Below, piece by piece: positions 12,711 to 24,103 of a stretch of 64,000 nt of DNA. Under the pieces are notes generated by a model, which did no database searches, was not told the DNA's origin, and saw only the letters and a program-made list of their open reading frames with translations. The translations under genes and the position numbers were made by a program. The number at the start of each line of letters is the position of its first letter. Positions within the stretch are counted from its first letter, which is position 1. Source of the DNA: Rotaria macrura (Eukaryota > Rotifera > Eurotatoria > Philodinida > Philodinidae); assembly GCA_900239685.1 (NCBI GenBank), contig OENT01000154.1, forward strand, positions 118,546 through 182,545. The letters run 5' to 3'.

Positions 12711-13368
12711 ATGGAACCGATTAAAAATGCTTTAAATCAAGCAGGCAATATAGTTCAACAAACTGTACAAAGTATAGCTGAAGTTTTTCATGCTCATGAA
12801 ACAACAGCTGATAATGTATGTTGTTTTTGTTTCTTTTTCATGTAGTTGCTTTCCAATGAACAGATGTGTCTTATTTCTTTTTACAGGTTGATGTAGCAAA
12901 AGAAGAAAGTAATGATAAAGATAAAACTGTAGAAAAACATGGTGACAGTAAGAAAAAGGAACTCAATCACGAGCAAAGTGCAAATATACAAATAAGTGAT
13001 AGAAAAACAACAACTCGCGCATATGAAGACAAACCGCAAGAAGTATTACTATTCAATAGAAAAGTGTAAAAACAAAGAAAGCATTTTATTCTATACTTAT
13101 TCAATTGTAGAGTGATGCAAAAGTATTATCAACTTCATGGCCAGATTTAATCGGCAAAACACGTCATGAAGCAGAAGACTTTATCAAAGCCAAAGGTATT
13201 TTGAACGGAATTTTTTTTACTTAAACTTGTTTTCTTGTCGTTCAAGGTTATTCTAACATCAAAATCTTGAAAAAAGGTACATCGTCAACTACTGAACATG
13301 ATGAGTCTCGTGTAATTTTATTTGTCGATGATAGTGATATTATTGTTGAAGAACCGAAAGTTGGTTAA
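12711..13368 (+). CDS. Potato inhibitor I (CI-2/eglin fold) domain protein
   Basis: Four exons (12711-12815, 12887-13042, 13111-13195, 13247-13368) splice in frame to about 155 residues. The last ~65 residues match the potato type I serine protease inhibitor fold (MEROPS I13): SWPDLIGKTRHEAEDFI, then a binding loop GTSSTTEHDESR, then VILFVDDSDIIVEEPKVG with the usual Pro-x-Val-Gly C-terminus. By alignment with barley CI-2 the reactive-site P1 residue is Thr, with Glu at P1'. The conserved Arg that braces the loop is present. The first ~90 residues are charged and Lys/Glu-rich, with no signal peptide. The gene starts only 230 bp after the tetraspanin stop, in the same direction. A possible splice acceptor (ttacag) lies about 24 bp upstream of the ATG. 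This family is common in plants and patchy in animals (leech eglin). Confidence 0.85.
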
Positions 13369-15678
13369 ATAATTAAGGAAAAAAATGGAATCCTAATCTT
13401 ACAATGTTGAAAGAACTCTTTCACTTTCTTTTTATATCGTTAGACTTTTCATTATTATTCTTGCTTGCTAGAGAGAAAAATTTTTTAAATAAACTTCATC
13501 ATATTTATATTATTATTGCACGATAGAATATTTTCTAGTTTCCTAGCTATCCTATGAACACGAGTGTTCAATTATATGTATACTAGTATCATAGAAAGGA
13601 ATTTCTTTAATGCACATATGCACATGTATATACAATTATGTAGAGAGAGAGAGAGACAGAGTAGAAAAATTTGTCGTATTTACAAAGATATTGAAAAATG
13701 ATTTTTTTTGTCTTCCCTCATTCTATGAAGAAGTATGGCAATTAAAAGCCATCTGGAACTACTTTCTCTCATGGTACTATTCTTCTATGTACATCTAGTT
13801 TGATAGATTTTTGTATTAAGTGTTGTCAGTCATATATCTCGGAAGTGAAACAGATGTTCGTCAATTTAAATTAATTAAAAATCGTAGTACTTTTGTTGAA
13901 GATTTTATTACACGGAAAAAGAAACAAACAAGGAAATAAAAGAAAAAGCACATGCGTCGTATATGTTGAAATTCTACTCGTCTTCACATTCTTGCTAGCT
14001 CTAAATGCCATTGGACAACTGATATATTGACAGTCGTATATATGAAATTATTTTGTTTTTAGTGATTACCACTTGAAGAGCATGTCATAACTATATTTAG
14101 AAATAAACTTTCGAACGATTTATTAATAGTTTACATGAAAAGTTGGTATGAATACATGGTGTTATTCGAGTGTATCGATTATTCTCTGGATAAATTGGTG
14201 AAAAACAGAATATTGTCTTTTTTCTAAAACGTTTATGTTTATTATCCCAAAAACGTTTGGCGAGCGATGAATAACATCAACCATGAGTATAAAAGCAGTT
14301 TGCCTTTCATACAATAGGATACATGAAATAAAACGAGATAGTAAATCTAATGATTAACGTCTATATATATATATATAAATTTCTATGAAAAAAAAATGAT
14401 CCATCTTATTTCAATGGTAGAACAATCGCACATATAAATCCATCGGATTTCAATCACCTTAATACTGTTATGTAACGAAATACTTTCTTTTTCGTTATGT
14501 AAGTCTATCATTTGAATGTGTGAACGATCAGAATGAATATGATCTTACATTCTCTCTGAAAATTGATCTGATTATCGAAGCTCACTATCTGATAATTAAA
14601 TTTTATATATACGTATAGTAGTAATCAGTTGGTAAATCACTGATTTCAACCGGATGACTTTTTGAATGAAATGAGTTTGAAACAGATAGAATTCTTTTGA
14701 TTAAATTCATACATCTCGTGCTTAGGTCATTTCCTAAATTTATTGCTATTTAAGATGAAAGATTTCTAACTTGAGACACTACTAGCTCATACAGTGCTCA
14801 ATCGTCGAAGAAAAAAGTAATGTCATTGGAATAAGAAACCGATGACACAATCATCGAATCAACAATAAGATTTCCAATTTTATGCTACTGTTCTATTCAG
14901 TGATAAACCATCACATTCATAAGCAAGTAATTGACACACATATTTGTCTTTAGTTCTAAACGTGCTTCCGTTTTTTTCCTTGCACAGTGGAAGTTTTTTC
15001 TTAGATTTTCAATTTCATTTCGGTTAACAAATGTCCTCTATTTACTACTCGTTTTGTTTACTCTTTGATTTGTTTAAGTCTAGGATTACAATAGGTAGTG
15101 CTGCATCCAAAACTTTCAAATGGACAAATTTAAAATTACATAAGAAATGCACGTCATCTAACCATGAGCATCACACCATACCCTATACATTGACGAGAGT
15201 ACTCACTATGTATCGTTTTATAAAATCAATGACGATAATTTGTGGGTTCACATTTAAGAAATAAACTAGAAGTGACAACAGTTGAATGAAGTAAATAAGA
15301 AAAATCATGAAACGATGACAATATGCGATCATAAATGAAATGTTTAACTAAATTAAATTTGATTTTCGTTTTTGACCATATTATTATTATGCCTAATTTA
15401 ATAGCAGCTAGGAATTATTCGTTTTGATTAGACGAAAGAATTTTGAGTATGTATGCCAGAGGATGTTTTGCATGCCAAGAAAACTTAACACATGTAAGCA
15501 TAAAAACGGAATATGGACATAAACTAAATGTAACTCTAGTCAAAACAGATTTCAATTCATTATTTGGATTTAATCGAGCTTGACTACAATTGATTCACGG
15601 ACTCTTCGAATTCAGAGTCCAGTTAACTCAAAATATTGAACTTGACAAGGGTTAGATATAATGCATTTCTATCCAATG

Positions 15679-16040
15679 AAAACTTTGCACTGATTTTAAT
15701 CGTATTATCCTGCAACAAAATTAAAACTGAAATCAATTGATAATTTTGATTATATTCTAGATCAATTATGATTTAACCATTACTTAATCTTGTTACTTAT
15801 TCAGTATGAAATTTCCTGATTAAAATTGATTATTTTGCAACGAAATCGAAATTATCAGTCGATTTTAAATCTTTTCTTTCCTGTAGAATAATCAATTTTA
15901 ATCCGAAAGTTTCATACTGAATAAGCAACAATATTAGATAATGGTTAGGTCATGATCTACGATAATCAAAATTATTAATCGATTTCAGTCTTGATTTTGT
16001 TGCAGAATAATTCGATTAAAATCAGCGAAAATTTTTTACT
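15679..16040. repeat. Imperfect palindromic MITE-like element
   Basis: The left arm reads ctgattttaatcg..tat(c/t)ctgcaacaaaat..gactgaaatc and reappears inverted in the right arm up to the end near 16040, with nested pairing around GATTAAAATTGATTATT near the centre (about 15850). It has no coding potential. The outer right end reads cacagtaaaaaat on the minus strand, a common DNA-transposon end. A target duplication was not identified. Confidence 0.7.
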
Positions 16041-17099
16041 GTGTAGTGATCGAAGGCTGGAAAGTTTACTAGAGTTGTAAGTTTCGATGTTTTACTTTTC
16101 TTTTTTCATAAACTCACGTGAGAGGATAGATGAGTATAAGCTAGAAACTACTTCAATTAAGTCATAGATGAATGATCGATGAATTCTTTTAGCCTCGTAA
16201 TGTGTGTCCATGGGCGATCATGCTGAACATACGTGTATACACATACAGGCTTTTTCTTTCACGAAATTTATAGATATTATTTATTGTTTTGAATAAAAAA
16301 TACCAAGAAATCGGACGATCTTCAAGCGACTTGCATCGAGTCATGTGCTAAGTGAAGAGATACGCACGGGGTATGCAATACTTATATCAGACCACACTGC
16401 CAATCTATTCTAAATATATATTCGAAGTTATCTTTTTTTCAACAAAATAAATTAGAAGTCTTGAATAGAAAAATTTTCAGGCGTAAATATAGCTGGCATG
16501 GTACAAGCAACATCGAAATTGCCAATTTAAACAGGTATTACTCTATTGCGGAGCTTAGCCAAATACATTGGTCCAAGTTTATTGGCACGATCATCCCAGC
16601 TAGTCCTTCTGTGATCTGCGGTTTTCTCCAACACAAAATGTACCAGCAGACATGCACGAATGTTAGTTTCTGTGGAATTTCGACAATTGGAATTTCGTCC
16701 ATGTCTAATTTACGGTGGAATTTCAAAATTTTTCTAAATTCCACAGTAAAGTTGACATGGAGGAAATTCTGTCTTACCGAATATTACAATAATCCGGTAA
16801 GACGGAAAAAAGGGCAATCGTAAAATAAGGAAGAACGAGTAAAATGACCGTCTGTTTAGTCGATAAACCCAAAATACCTTTGTCTGATGCGCTACGTCTT
16901 GCTTCTGATTGAATCTCGCTTACTTTCGTCATGGTTTCATATGATCATTAGTATATTAATAAGTGTATTTTTTATTATTTGTTTAATTGGTTCTATTCTT
17001 TGTTTCCTTACTATAGTTAAAATTGTTCATTTACCACAATTTAATTCTCTAGAGTGTCTATTGTTTAGTTATTTCTTTTTTTTCCATCTATTAATCAAG

Positions 17100-18110
17100 C
17101 TAGTCGCGTCTATCTAGAGATAGACTGAGTCCCATTTATGAAAAGCTACGTGAGCTTTAGATTAATTGAAAAAGATTATATTTATCATTTAGAAATATTA
17201 ATCTCATGGTATTCATGTAGTAAGATAATAAATCTTGCTGTGTCAAGCTCACCGGCAACGCTGACTGAGTGACAATTTTAAAATAATGTCGCTCCGACAT
17301 AATAAGAGACTAATTAATCGAAAAAGTGTATGGGCTACTCGTATGTATTGGTGCTCTAGATACAATATGATCTCATTCATTCCTACAATTGAAATTAATG
17401 ACGTGGATCTTCTCGTCCACGTCCCGGAAACCTCCTAGTCGTTTGCAATGTAAATCGTATAATTTGTTTTCTTTCTTGTCTTCTGAACCTTGGCTTAGAT
17501 TAGAAAACATAGATGTATGTAATAGTAGATGTTGATTTGGGATAACTTGAGACTACTCGCATTTTCCCCATTCTTTCACGATGAGCTTATTCATATATAT
17601 TTATATATCATCTCACTGACTCTTATTCCCCATGGATGTGCTTTTTTCACTTCTATTTTACGTCTTATTTTCTCGTTGCTTGCTTCTTTTTCTTTTTATT
17701 GTTATTCTGTTTTTATCTTATATTTTTCTTCTTTTTTTCATCTCACTGTATGTCCCTCATTGTTCACTTATTTAAACTTTTTAAACGAAAGTAACCGGTT
17801 ATTATTGTTGTCCCTATAAGACCTAGGAGGGTCAAATGGTAATACAATGCAAACAAGTAAACCTTGTTGTGTCAAACCTCAGGATCTTAAGATAGATACA
17901 GATTGGCAAGCATCTACGATTGTCGAGGACGAAGCTGTCCAATAGGATGCTCTTAGATATTAAAAAGTGTCGGAATCCCGGTAATCAGATTAGGTTCGTA
18001 CTCATTCCGATATCCAACAAATTCATGTTGGAAACCAATATCCAGGATTCTGACAGCTTTCAACGGGTTCCACCAATCGGATCAACCGTTCTGAGTCTTC
18101 TCTAAAAATT
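17100..18110. repeat. Decayed repeat block (low confidence)
   Basis: Related segments recur: around 17225-17260 and 17850-17885 (cttg(c/t)tgtgtcaa(g/a)c) and, inverted, cctcctag..gtttgcaatg near 17430 against 17820-17855. A perfect hairpin GACGTGGA/TCCACGTC lies near 17400-17425. The block may be remnants of one mobile element; no protein family could be recognised. Confidence 0.3.
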
Positions 18111-18277
18111 TGTTGTCAAACTATTAAGACTTGAAACGTCTCTTCATTGTTCGTCATATAATTGTTGTAATCTTCAGAAATAGTATCCATGTCAATTTGA
18201 TATTTCACTACTTTTGTTGAACTCCCATATATTTTCGAAGAAAATTGTGAATGAAAGTTTTAAGTTTTTGCGGCTCG

Positions 18278-18290
18278 CCCCCCCCCCCCC
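18278..18290. repeat. Poly-C tract (13 C)
   Basis: Uninterrupted run of C on the plus strand, notable in AT-rich DNA. It lies just past the 3' end of the radical SAM gene and is prone to length errors in sequencing. Confidence 0.9.
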
Positions 18291-18545
18291 TCTCCATCAT
18301 AGAACTCCCAGCTCCCTGTTATAGACACTTGAAGTGCTCAAAATATTTTACGAACGGATTATGTGAGTTCCACATTTAAGCCTCAAAGGGGCTTCACTAA
18401 CAAGCTTTTTTATTATCGTTTTCGCGCTATTCAGAACATATACACAGAAAAAATGAATTTTCTTCATAGTACCCTTTATTTCATAAAAAGTAGCATTGTT
18501 ATTATATACAGAAAAGAATGTCTTCTTAGAACTACATATGTTTAA

Positions 18546-21044
18546 CTATAGAGATTGATTTGGAGCTTTCGTTAAAAGATATTCGTCACTTAGTGTACCA
18601 TCCGAAAATAAATTTAAAGATCGACCAGATGTACTGTCGAATATCCAATATGTCACTTGAAGACCGTCAAAATCGTACACTGGATTATTTTGATGATATT
18701 TAATTGGTTGTTTACTCTGGAAAACTTCTATAGGCCAACGACGATTATCTCCATAGATGTGCCGTAATGCAATTCGCTTAATTCCAAGTTGTTTAGCAAT
18801 GTGTAAATATTCTTCAACTTGATGAAAATTGTCTTCAGTTAATATGCATGAAAGTTTAACTGAAACATTCGAGGCTTCTCTTAGAATAATTTTCAAATCG
18901 GGCATTTGTTTAACACCATGAAGTTTATGATAAGTTTGTGGATGAAAAGAATTCATCGATATCGTGCATGAATCATACATACGAAATGTTTTCATTTTTG
19001 GCACGGCCAATAAACCATTGGTATGTAATGATAGGTGAACATTTGGTAAATCAGCACGTAAACGATTTAATAATTTTTCTTCATATTTGTAAAGTTGCGG
19101 ATCAGTTCTTGTGCCAGTTAAAATAATTTTTGATGTTTTCGATTGCTTTATTAATGAAATGAATTGTTCGAGATTTTCAAGTGTTTCCTTACGTAGATTA
19201 TTTGAAGTTTCTAATAGTTGATGACCAATACAAAACGGACATTTTTGATTACATGGACCAGAAAACAAAATATTACCGAATTCAAATGGTTTTGATGTAT
19301 CAATACGAGCTAATGATGAAAATGAACGCCGATTTTGACTAATCAATTGTGGACCTTGCTGTGAAACAAGTATTGAAGTTGTCGATGGTATGGGTTGAGA
19401 TGAATTTATTACTGCTGTTCGACGACGTATCGGTATCGTTGTATCAGGTATTGGTTGAAAAGGACTTTGACCTTCTTTTAATGCGTTCACAGGATCAACT
19501 AAAAATTGTTCGCCACCTTGAAGATTTAAAATGTGATTTTTGACTGCTGGAGAATAGAACAAGGCAACTACACCACCGAAACATTTTTTGCCAAGATCTG
19601 TCATTTGTAAACGTTGTTCTTCTTTCTTGTGGATCATTAAGCCATGATCAGTAACAAATTTGAATTCCGTTGGAAATAATTCATCCAACGATACTTTAAA
19701 ACAATCTTCGAATGCTATAAGATCGATACCACCATAATAAAAACTGACAGATGCCATTTTAGCAATAGCTGCTTCCCGAGATAAATGATATAGATCTTGA
19801 ACGGGAATGCGATTCAATTCAACACTGCGAATGTATTGTTGTAATTTTTTTGTGACGGCACCCAAATTGTAAGATAATGTATAGTGACTAAATGATTGAG
19901 CGCCAAGACCGATACCAATATAAGGGATGGCTTTTCTAACACGTTTATCTAAATAATCAGAACAGCCAGAGTTACCTTGAACACGAGAAAATGTATTTTT
20001 TCCAGTTAGACCAATATAACCCGATTTGTTTAATAACATTCTTGCTTCAGTTTCTTGACGATTAATTTGATCAAGTTTGACACGATCAGCTAAATGTGCC
20101 ATAAGAGTACCTTTATATCTCATACGATATAAAGTTATATGTTCAGGTTGAAGATCAATTGTATCTTGAACAGTTTTTAACCATGGATCATCTGTGCGCG
20201 TTGCACGTATCGGAAATCCATACATGAGATCAATGTTAAAACTTTTGAAACCAGCATCTCGAACATTGATAATTGCCTTATAAATATAATCAGTGGATGC
20301 ATTCGCATCGTCTCGATTCATCTCTTTAGCTTGACGAAAATCAGTTGTTTGTAAACCCATTGATATACGACGAATACCCATATCATAGTATGCTTTCATT
20401 TTTTCTGGCTCAGCTGCAGCTATCTTTGGTGTCGTTTCAATAGATACTTCAGTTTTATTCCAATCTGTTTTGAATCTTGATTGAACATTTTCCATCAATT
20501 TTTGAATATGTTCGACTTTAGCCATAGATGGTGTTCCACCACCAATATCAAAGCCAATCAATTGTTTTTCTTTGGTATTTAATAAATTTGCATACATGTC
20601 CAATTCATTGTAGAGTGCAGAAAAATAATTTGTTTGTATATCAACATTTTTACCTTGTTTCGGATTCACAACTGTATACTCGCAAAACTGACAACGTGTT
20701 TGACAAAAAGGCACATGAGCATAAAGCATCATTTCTGATAATGAACCATAGGCTCCATAATAAGTTGCTTGGATGTCTTGTTGATCACGAAGTCTTTTTA
20801 TTCGATACGGTCGAATAGTGGTGTTGTGTGCAATCGGAAATGCTGTATTACATATGTGATGGTGTCTCATTCCTGCTCGGAAAACATCTTCAGCTGAATA
20901 CTGTTTTTGATCATCGTCAGTTGATTGTTGCCATGTAAATGCCGACGAAGACGTAGATAGAGAAAACAAACGTGATTTTGAAACTGAGATCGATGTCGAT
21001 TTAAGTAATCGATGCGAAAGAGTATGACCAGCAGACAATAACAT
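18546..21044 (-). CDS. Double radical SAM protein: HemN/HemW-like domain fused to a second radical SAM domain
   Basis: Single uninterrupted 832-residue frame. Residues 1-40 are Ser/Arg/Leu-rich with no acidic residue, like a mitochondrial leader. Domain 1 (about 100-500) is HemN/HemW-like: YAHVPFCQTRCQFC supplies the CX3CX2C cluster (C114, C118, C121), GGGTP lies at 168-172, then IETTP, GIRRISMGLQT, FNIDLMYGFP, and the HemN-type C-terminus (LTDLGKK-like, GGVVALFY). After a Pro/Ser/Gln linker, domain 2 (about 590-800) has a second CX3CX2C (C598, C602, C605), a TGTRTDP strand, HTNGL and an ISMNSFHP strand, as in MoaA-like radical SAM enzymes. Both domains should bind a 4Fe-4S cluster and cleave S-adenosylmethionine. 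Members of the first family act on porphyrins or chaperone heme; the substrate here is unknown. No intron, unlike most neighbours, which fits horizontal transfer or retrocopying. Confidence 0.88.
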   Translation of the reverse strand: MLLSAGHTLSHRLLKSTSISVSKSRLFSLSTSSSAFTWQQSTDDDQKQYSAEDVFRAGMRHHHICNTAFPIAHNTTIRPYRIKRLRDQQDIQATYYGAYGSLSEMMLYAHVPFCQTRCQFCEYTVVNPKQGKNVDIQTNYFSALYNELDMYANLLNTKEKQLIGFDIGGGTPSMAKVEHIQKLMENVQSRFKTDWNKTEVSIETTPKIAAAEPEKMKAYYDMGIRRISMGLQTTDFRQAKEMNRDDANASTDYIYKAIINVRDAGFKSFNIDLMYGFPIRATRTDDPWLKTVQDTIDLQPEHITLYRMRYKGTLMAHLADRVKLDQINRQETEARMLLNKSGYIGLTGKNTFSRVQGNSGCSDYLDKRVRKAIPYIGIGLGAQSFSHYTLSYNLGAVTKKLQQYIRSVELNRIPVQDLYHLSREAAIAKMASVSFYYGGIDLIAFEDCFKVSLDELFPTEFKFVTDHGLMIHKKEEQRLQMTDLGKKCFGGVVALFYSPAVKNHILNLQGGEQFLVDPVNALKEGQSPFQPIPDTTIPIRRRTAVINSSQPIPSTTSILVSQQGPQLISQNRRSFSSLARIDTSKPFEFGNILFSGPCNQKCPFCIGHQLLETSNNLRKETLENLEQFISLIKQSKTSKIILTGTRTDPQLYKYEEKLLNRLRADLPNVHLSLHTNGLLAVPKMKTFRMYDSCTISMNSFHPQTYHKLHGVKQMPDLKIILREASNVSVKLSCILTEDNFHQVEEYLHIAKQLGIKRIALRHIYGDNRRWPIEVFQSKQPIKYHQNNPVYDFDGLQVTYWIFDSTSGRSLNLFSDGTLSDEYLLTKAPNQSL

Positions 21045-24000
21045 TTTCAGTTTTAACTGTTTATTCTATGTCTAAATTCGATAAGTATTTATACGAACCG
21101 TACAGTGATGGCGTATTAAGATGGCTCTGACTAATGTTATTGCACAACTTCAGTGAACTACTTCACTGGTGAAAATACGAGCTGATATTTTGAGGAGTGA
21201 ATTTGAAGAAAGAAAGAAAAAATACAGCTTTATGTAGTATTTTCTTGCATTGTGCAATTTCGCTAGTCACTTGATTATTATGATTCATCATGACTCATGA
21301 GTCATGTGTGGATATAACCGTCATGACAGAGTGAATCAATATCTCCGCTATCATATTTGGTCAATACAATATACATGACAACATCGCAAAGTTAGGTTTT
21401 CGATGCAAACCTTGATTAAAGAGATAAAAGGTGCATGAGAAACATGGCATCCCTCGATATTGGATTTTTCCAACAACTTGCTAAAATGAAGTGTTTTTTT
21501 TAAATGTTTTCCAGATCTTTATGTAAAACAATTGAAAAACAAATGTTGAAGAATGTAGGATAGAGATTCATGGCCCTCAACCCACCCCTGTCTAATAAGC
21601 CTTCATAGATCGTGATGGTGGTCTTTATCTACGATTAGTGAAACCAGGTCACTAACACGTCACGAGAGCAAATATCGACTTCCTCATTGTTGCAGCTATA
21701 AGAAATAACGTAATGTATTATGAAAAATATCTCCCAAAACAAATCAAAAACAATAGTATTCATGTGATTACTAAAAGCTGCTGCGTAATATTTCACATGA
21801 ATACCGCACAAGTATTGTGCTGACAGCTTTCGCCTAAAAAAGCAAGCATGAATCATCTATGGATCTTGGTTCATTAACGTTTTTCATATTTATATCGATG
21901 AACCTTATTTGTTGCTCGACGATTTCTACAACGCTAAAGGCAGGATTTGTGAGGGAAATTATTATTTTTTTTTCGCGTTTAAGTCATGCAGCATTTAACA
22001 GGAAAAATATCATGAGGAGAAGCTCTTCTTTTTGTTTTTATATGGTCTCCTCTTAGATGGTGTTTTTAAAAAACAATGTAATTAGATAGTTATTAAAATA
22101 AACTGAAACTTTTGTTTTTCTTCAAATTAAAAAAGGAATTTAACATAATTATGTTGATCGTTAATGTATGGAAAGTAGAGTGCAAGGATAGGGATGTAGA
22201 AAAATACTATTCTTTTTTTTGTTTATTTGAATTCCTAAATTTCATTCAATCATATGTAACTCTATGAAATATGACGGTGTCCGTATTCTAACGCAAAACT
22301 GTGTGAACTTGTGAGATATCAATCAGATTGTTATTTCATATGTAGAATTGTACCAATGAATCTCGACTCTACGCAACAACGTAACACTATAAAGTAATAA
22401 TAAAGTTAGATAGATTCCTAATGGAAATTGTCAACAATGATAAATAAATCAGGAAATAACTAATAGAACAACATGAAAGAAAGAAGAAATGAACAAATTC
22501 GCAAATTTCAACAAAAACGAATCTAACGGAGACAATATCATGATTTATGACTAGCAATAAGTGGAATATAGAAGAACATGAATATATTTATACAACCCTA
22601 TAAATACAAAAAAAACATGCTAATGAATCCAGAAGATGCAAGTCACGACAGTGCTGTCATCAGACTATAAAGGCTACTATGGTCAATTAATCTCCACGAC
22701 CACCACCCTTCATTTATCATTAAAGATTCATAACAATGTTCAGAGTGATAAAACTAAAAGTGAGCGATAATTTGAAGATTTTTTCAATCGATCATTGACT
22801 AACTTAAAGGATATTTTTTACTTGTTCCTTTTTCTTTCTGTTAACTTAAAGACGTGTTGATTTTCTATTGTTTGTCTTTCTGTCAGTTTTTCATTCAAAC
22901 ACAGTAGACGATGAAAAATTTTATCAACCATCATCGGGTCATTTACATTCTTGATTGTTCTTATTTGGAAAATTACACATTGCCTAACTAGAACATTCGT
23001 TCGGTCATGTTATTTTCATTGCTAAAGGATGATACGAAAGATCTACAACTGTTCCATTTAATTAGCATCTAATATTTCCTGCATATAATTTATAAATCAT
23101 CATTATAAGCTGGATTTTTCATCAATTTAATAATAATCTAAACTGTTGTTTATATTATGAACGAGAACTTTCGTTATTTTATAACGAATGACTTTTCTTT
23201 TCAAGAATGAAAAAGATATTTGTTTCTATTCTTTCCATACGAGAATTCGAAATTGAAAAGAATTCAAATCAAAAACTTATTCAGACATACCTAGCAAGTG
23301 CATATAATCAAAGACTTGATGATGATCTTCGTCACTTGCTAGTATCATCGCATAAAGTAGCAAAATCTGTCTTATAATAGCTTTCACTATCTATGGAACG
23401 TGACAACTATAGTGACATAGTATTTTAACAACTAACTTCATTCAATGATTCAATAAATTCCAAAGATAAGTGAGAAATCTAATGAACGTAGTGAGATAGT
23501 TTGATGCGATCGCAATTTATGATTCACGTATGACAGTTGAATACATTATATCGATATCTATGTATAATATTATTATTATTCATACGTATGTATGCCTCAG
23601 TTCGATACATATTCATAATTAGTGAACAAAATGATTAATCAGAGAGAGTCGCGGTAGCGAAGTTAACGAACATAGATGAATGAAAGATTTTCGGCGATCT
23701 TCATTGCAGTAAACTATGTCTCAATGATTTCAATTTCAACGATGAGTTATATAACTCAGCATAATTATGTGAAATAATATTTGCATACTATGCATTGACA
23801 AACGTTTAATCTTTACAAGGATCAAATCTATTTGAAGAAAATTGTCAACTCCTCAATTCACATGATAGTCAAAATATTCATTATCATAATTGGTAATTAC
23901 ATTTCGAATCATTTTATTTGCAATCGAAATAAAAGTCAACAATAACAAAAACTACAAATCAAAAAAAAGGAGCGATCTCCTTCCTCTTTCCATTAACTAA

Positions 24001-24103
24001 ACCGGAAGCGAAGTGCATTCTAACGCGAAATATCCTAAGATTTTCAAAATTAATAAACAACCTGAAATGTTTTGACGATATATCTGCTCATAAATCCTTC
24101 ATT
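21045..24103. other. Intergenic region upstream of the radical SAM gene
   Basis: It contains the promoter side of the minus-strand radical SAM gene and ends at the stop of Rel-homology gene A. No supported coding region or clear transposon was seen. Confidence 0.55.
21289..21306. promoter_or_regulatory. Perfect 18-bp palindrome with overlapping AP-1-type sites
   Basis: CATGACTCATGAGTCATG is its own reverse complement. It contains TGACTCA and TGAGTCA, both consensus sites for bZIP factors of the Jun/Fos/CNC type. It lies about 245 bp upstream of the radical SAM start codon, a plausible promoter position. Function is inference. Confidence 0.5.

Larger units (their letters stand above)
13369..18545. 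other. Intergenic region with repeats, no supported gene
   Basis: It holds an AATAAA shortly after the protease-inhibitor gene (about 13487), a (AG)n run near 13641, a palindromic element at 15679-16040, a decayed repeat-like block at about 17100-18110 and a 13-C run at 18278-18290. Open frames are short, of biased composition, and lack family motifs. Confidence 0.6.

Noticed and set aside
13641..13660. (AG)n run as a possible regulatory tract
   Set aside because: A simple repeat with no nearby promoter; nothing supports a function.
17529..17819. 96-residue Phe/Ser/Leu-rich plus-strand frame
   Set aside because: Pyrimidine-rich DNA gives this composition; it overlaps a probable decayed repeat and has no family resemblance.
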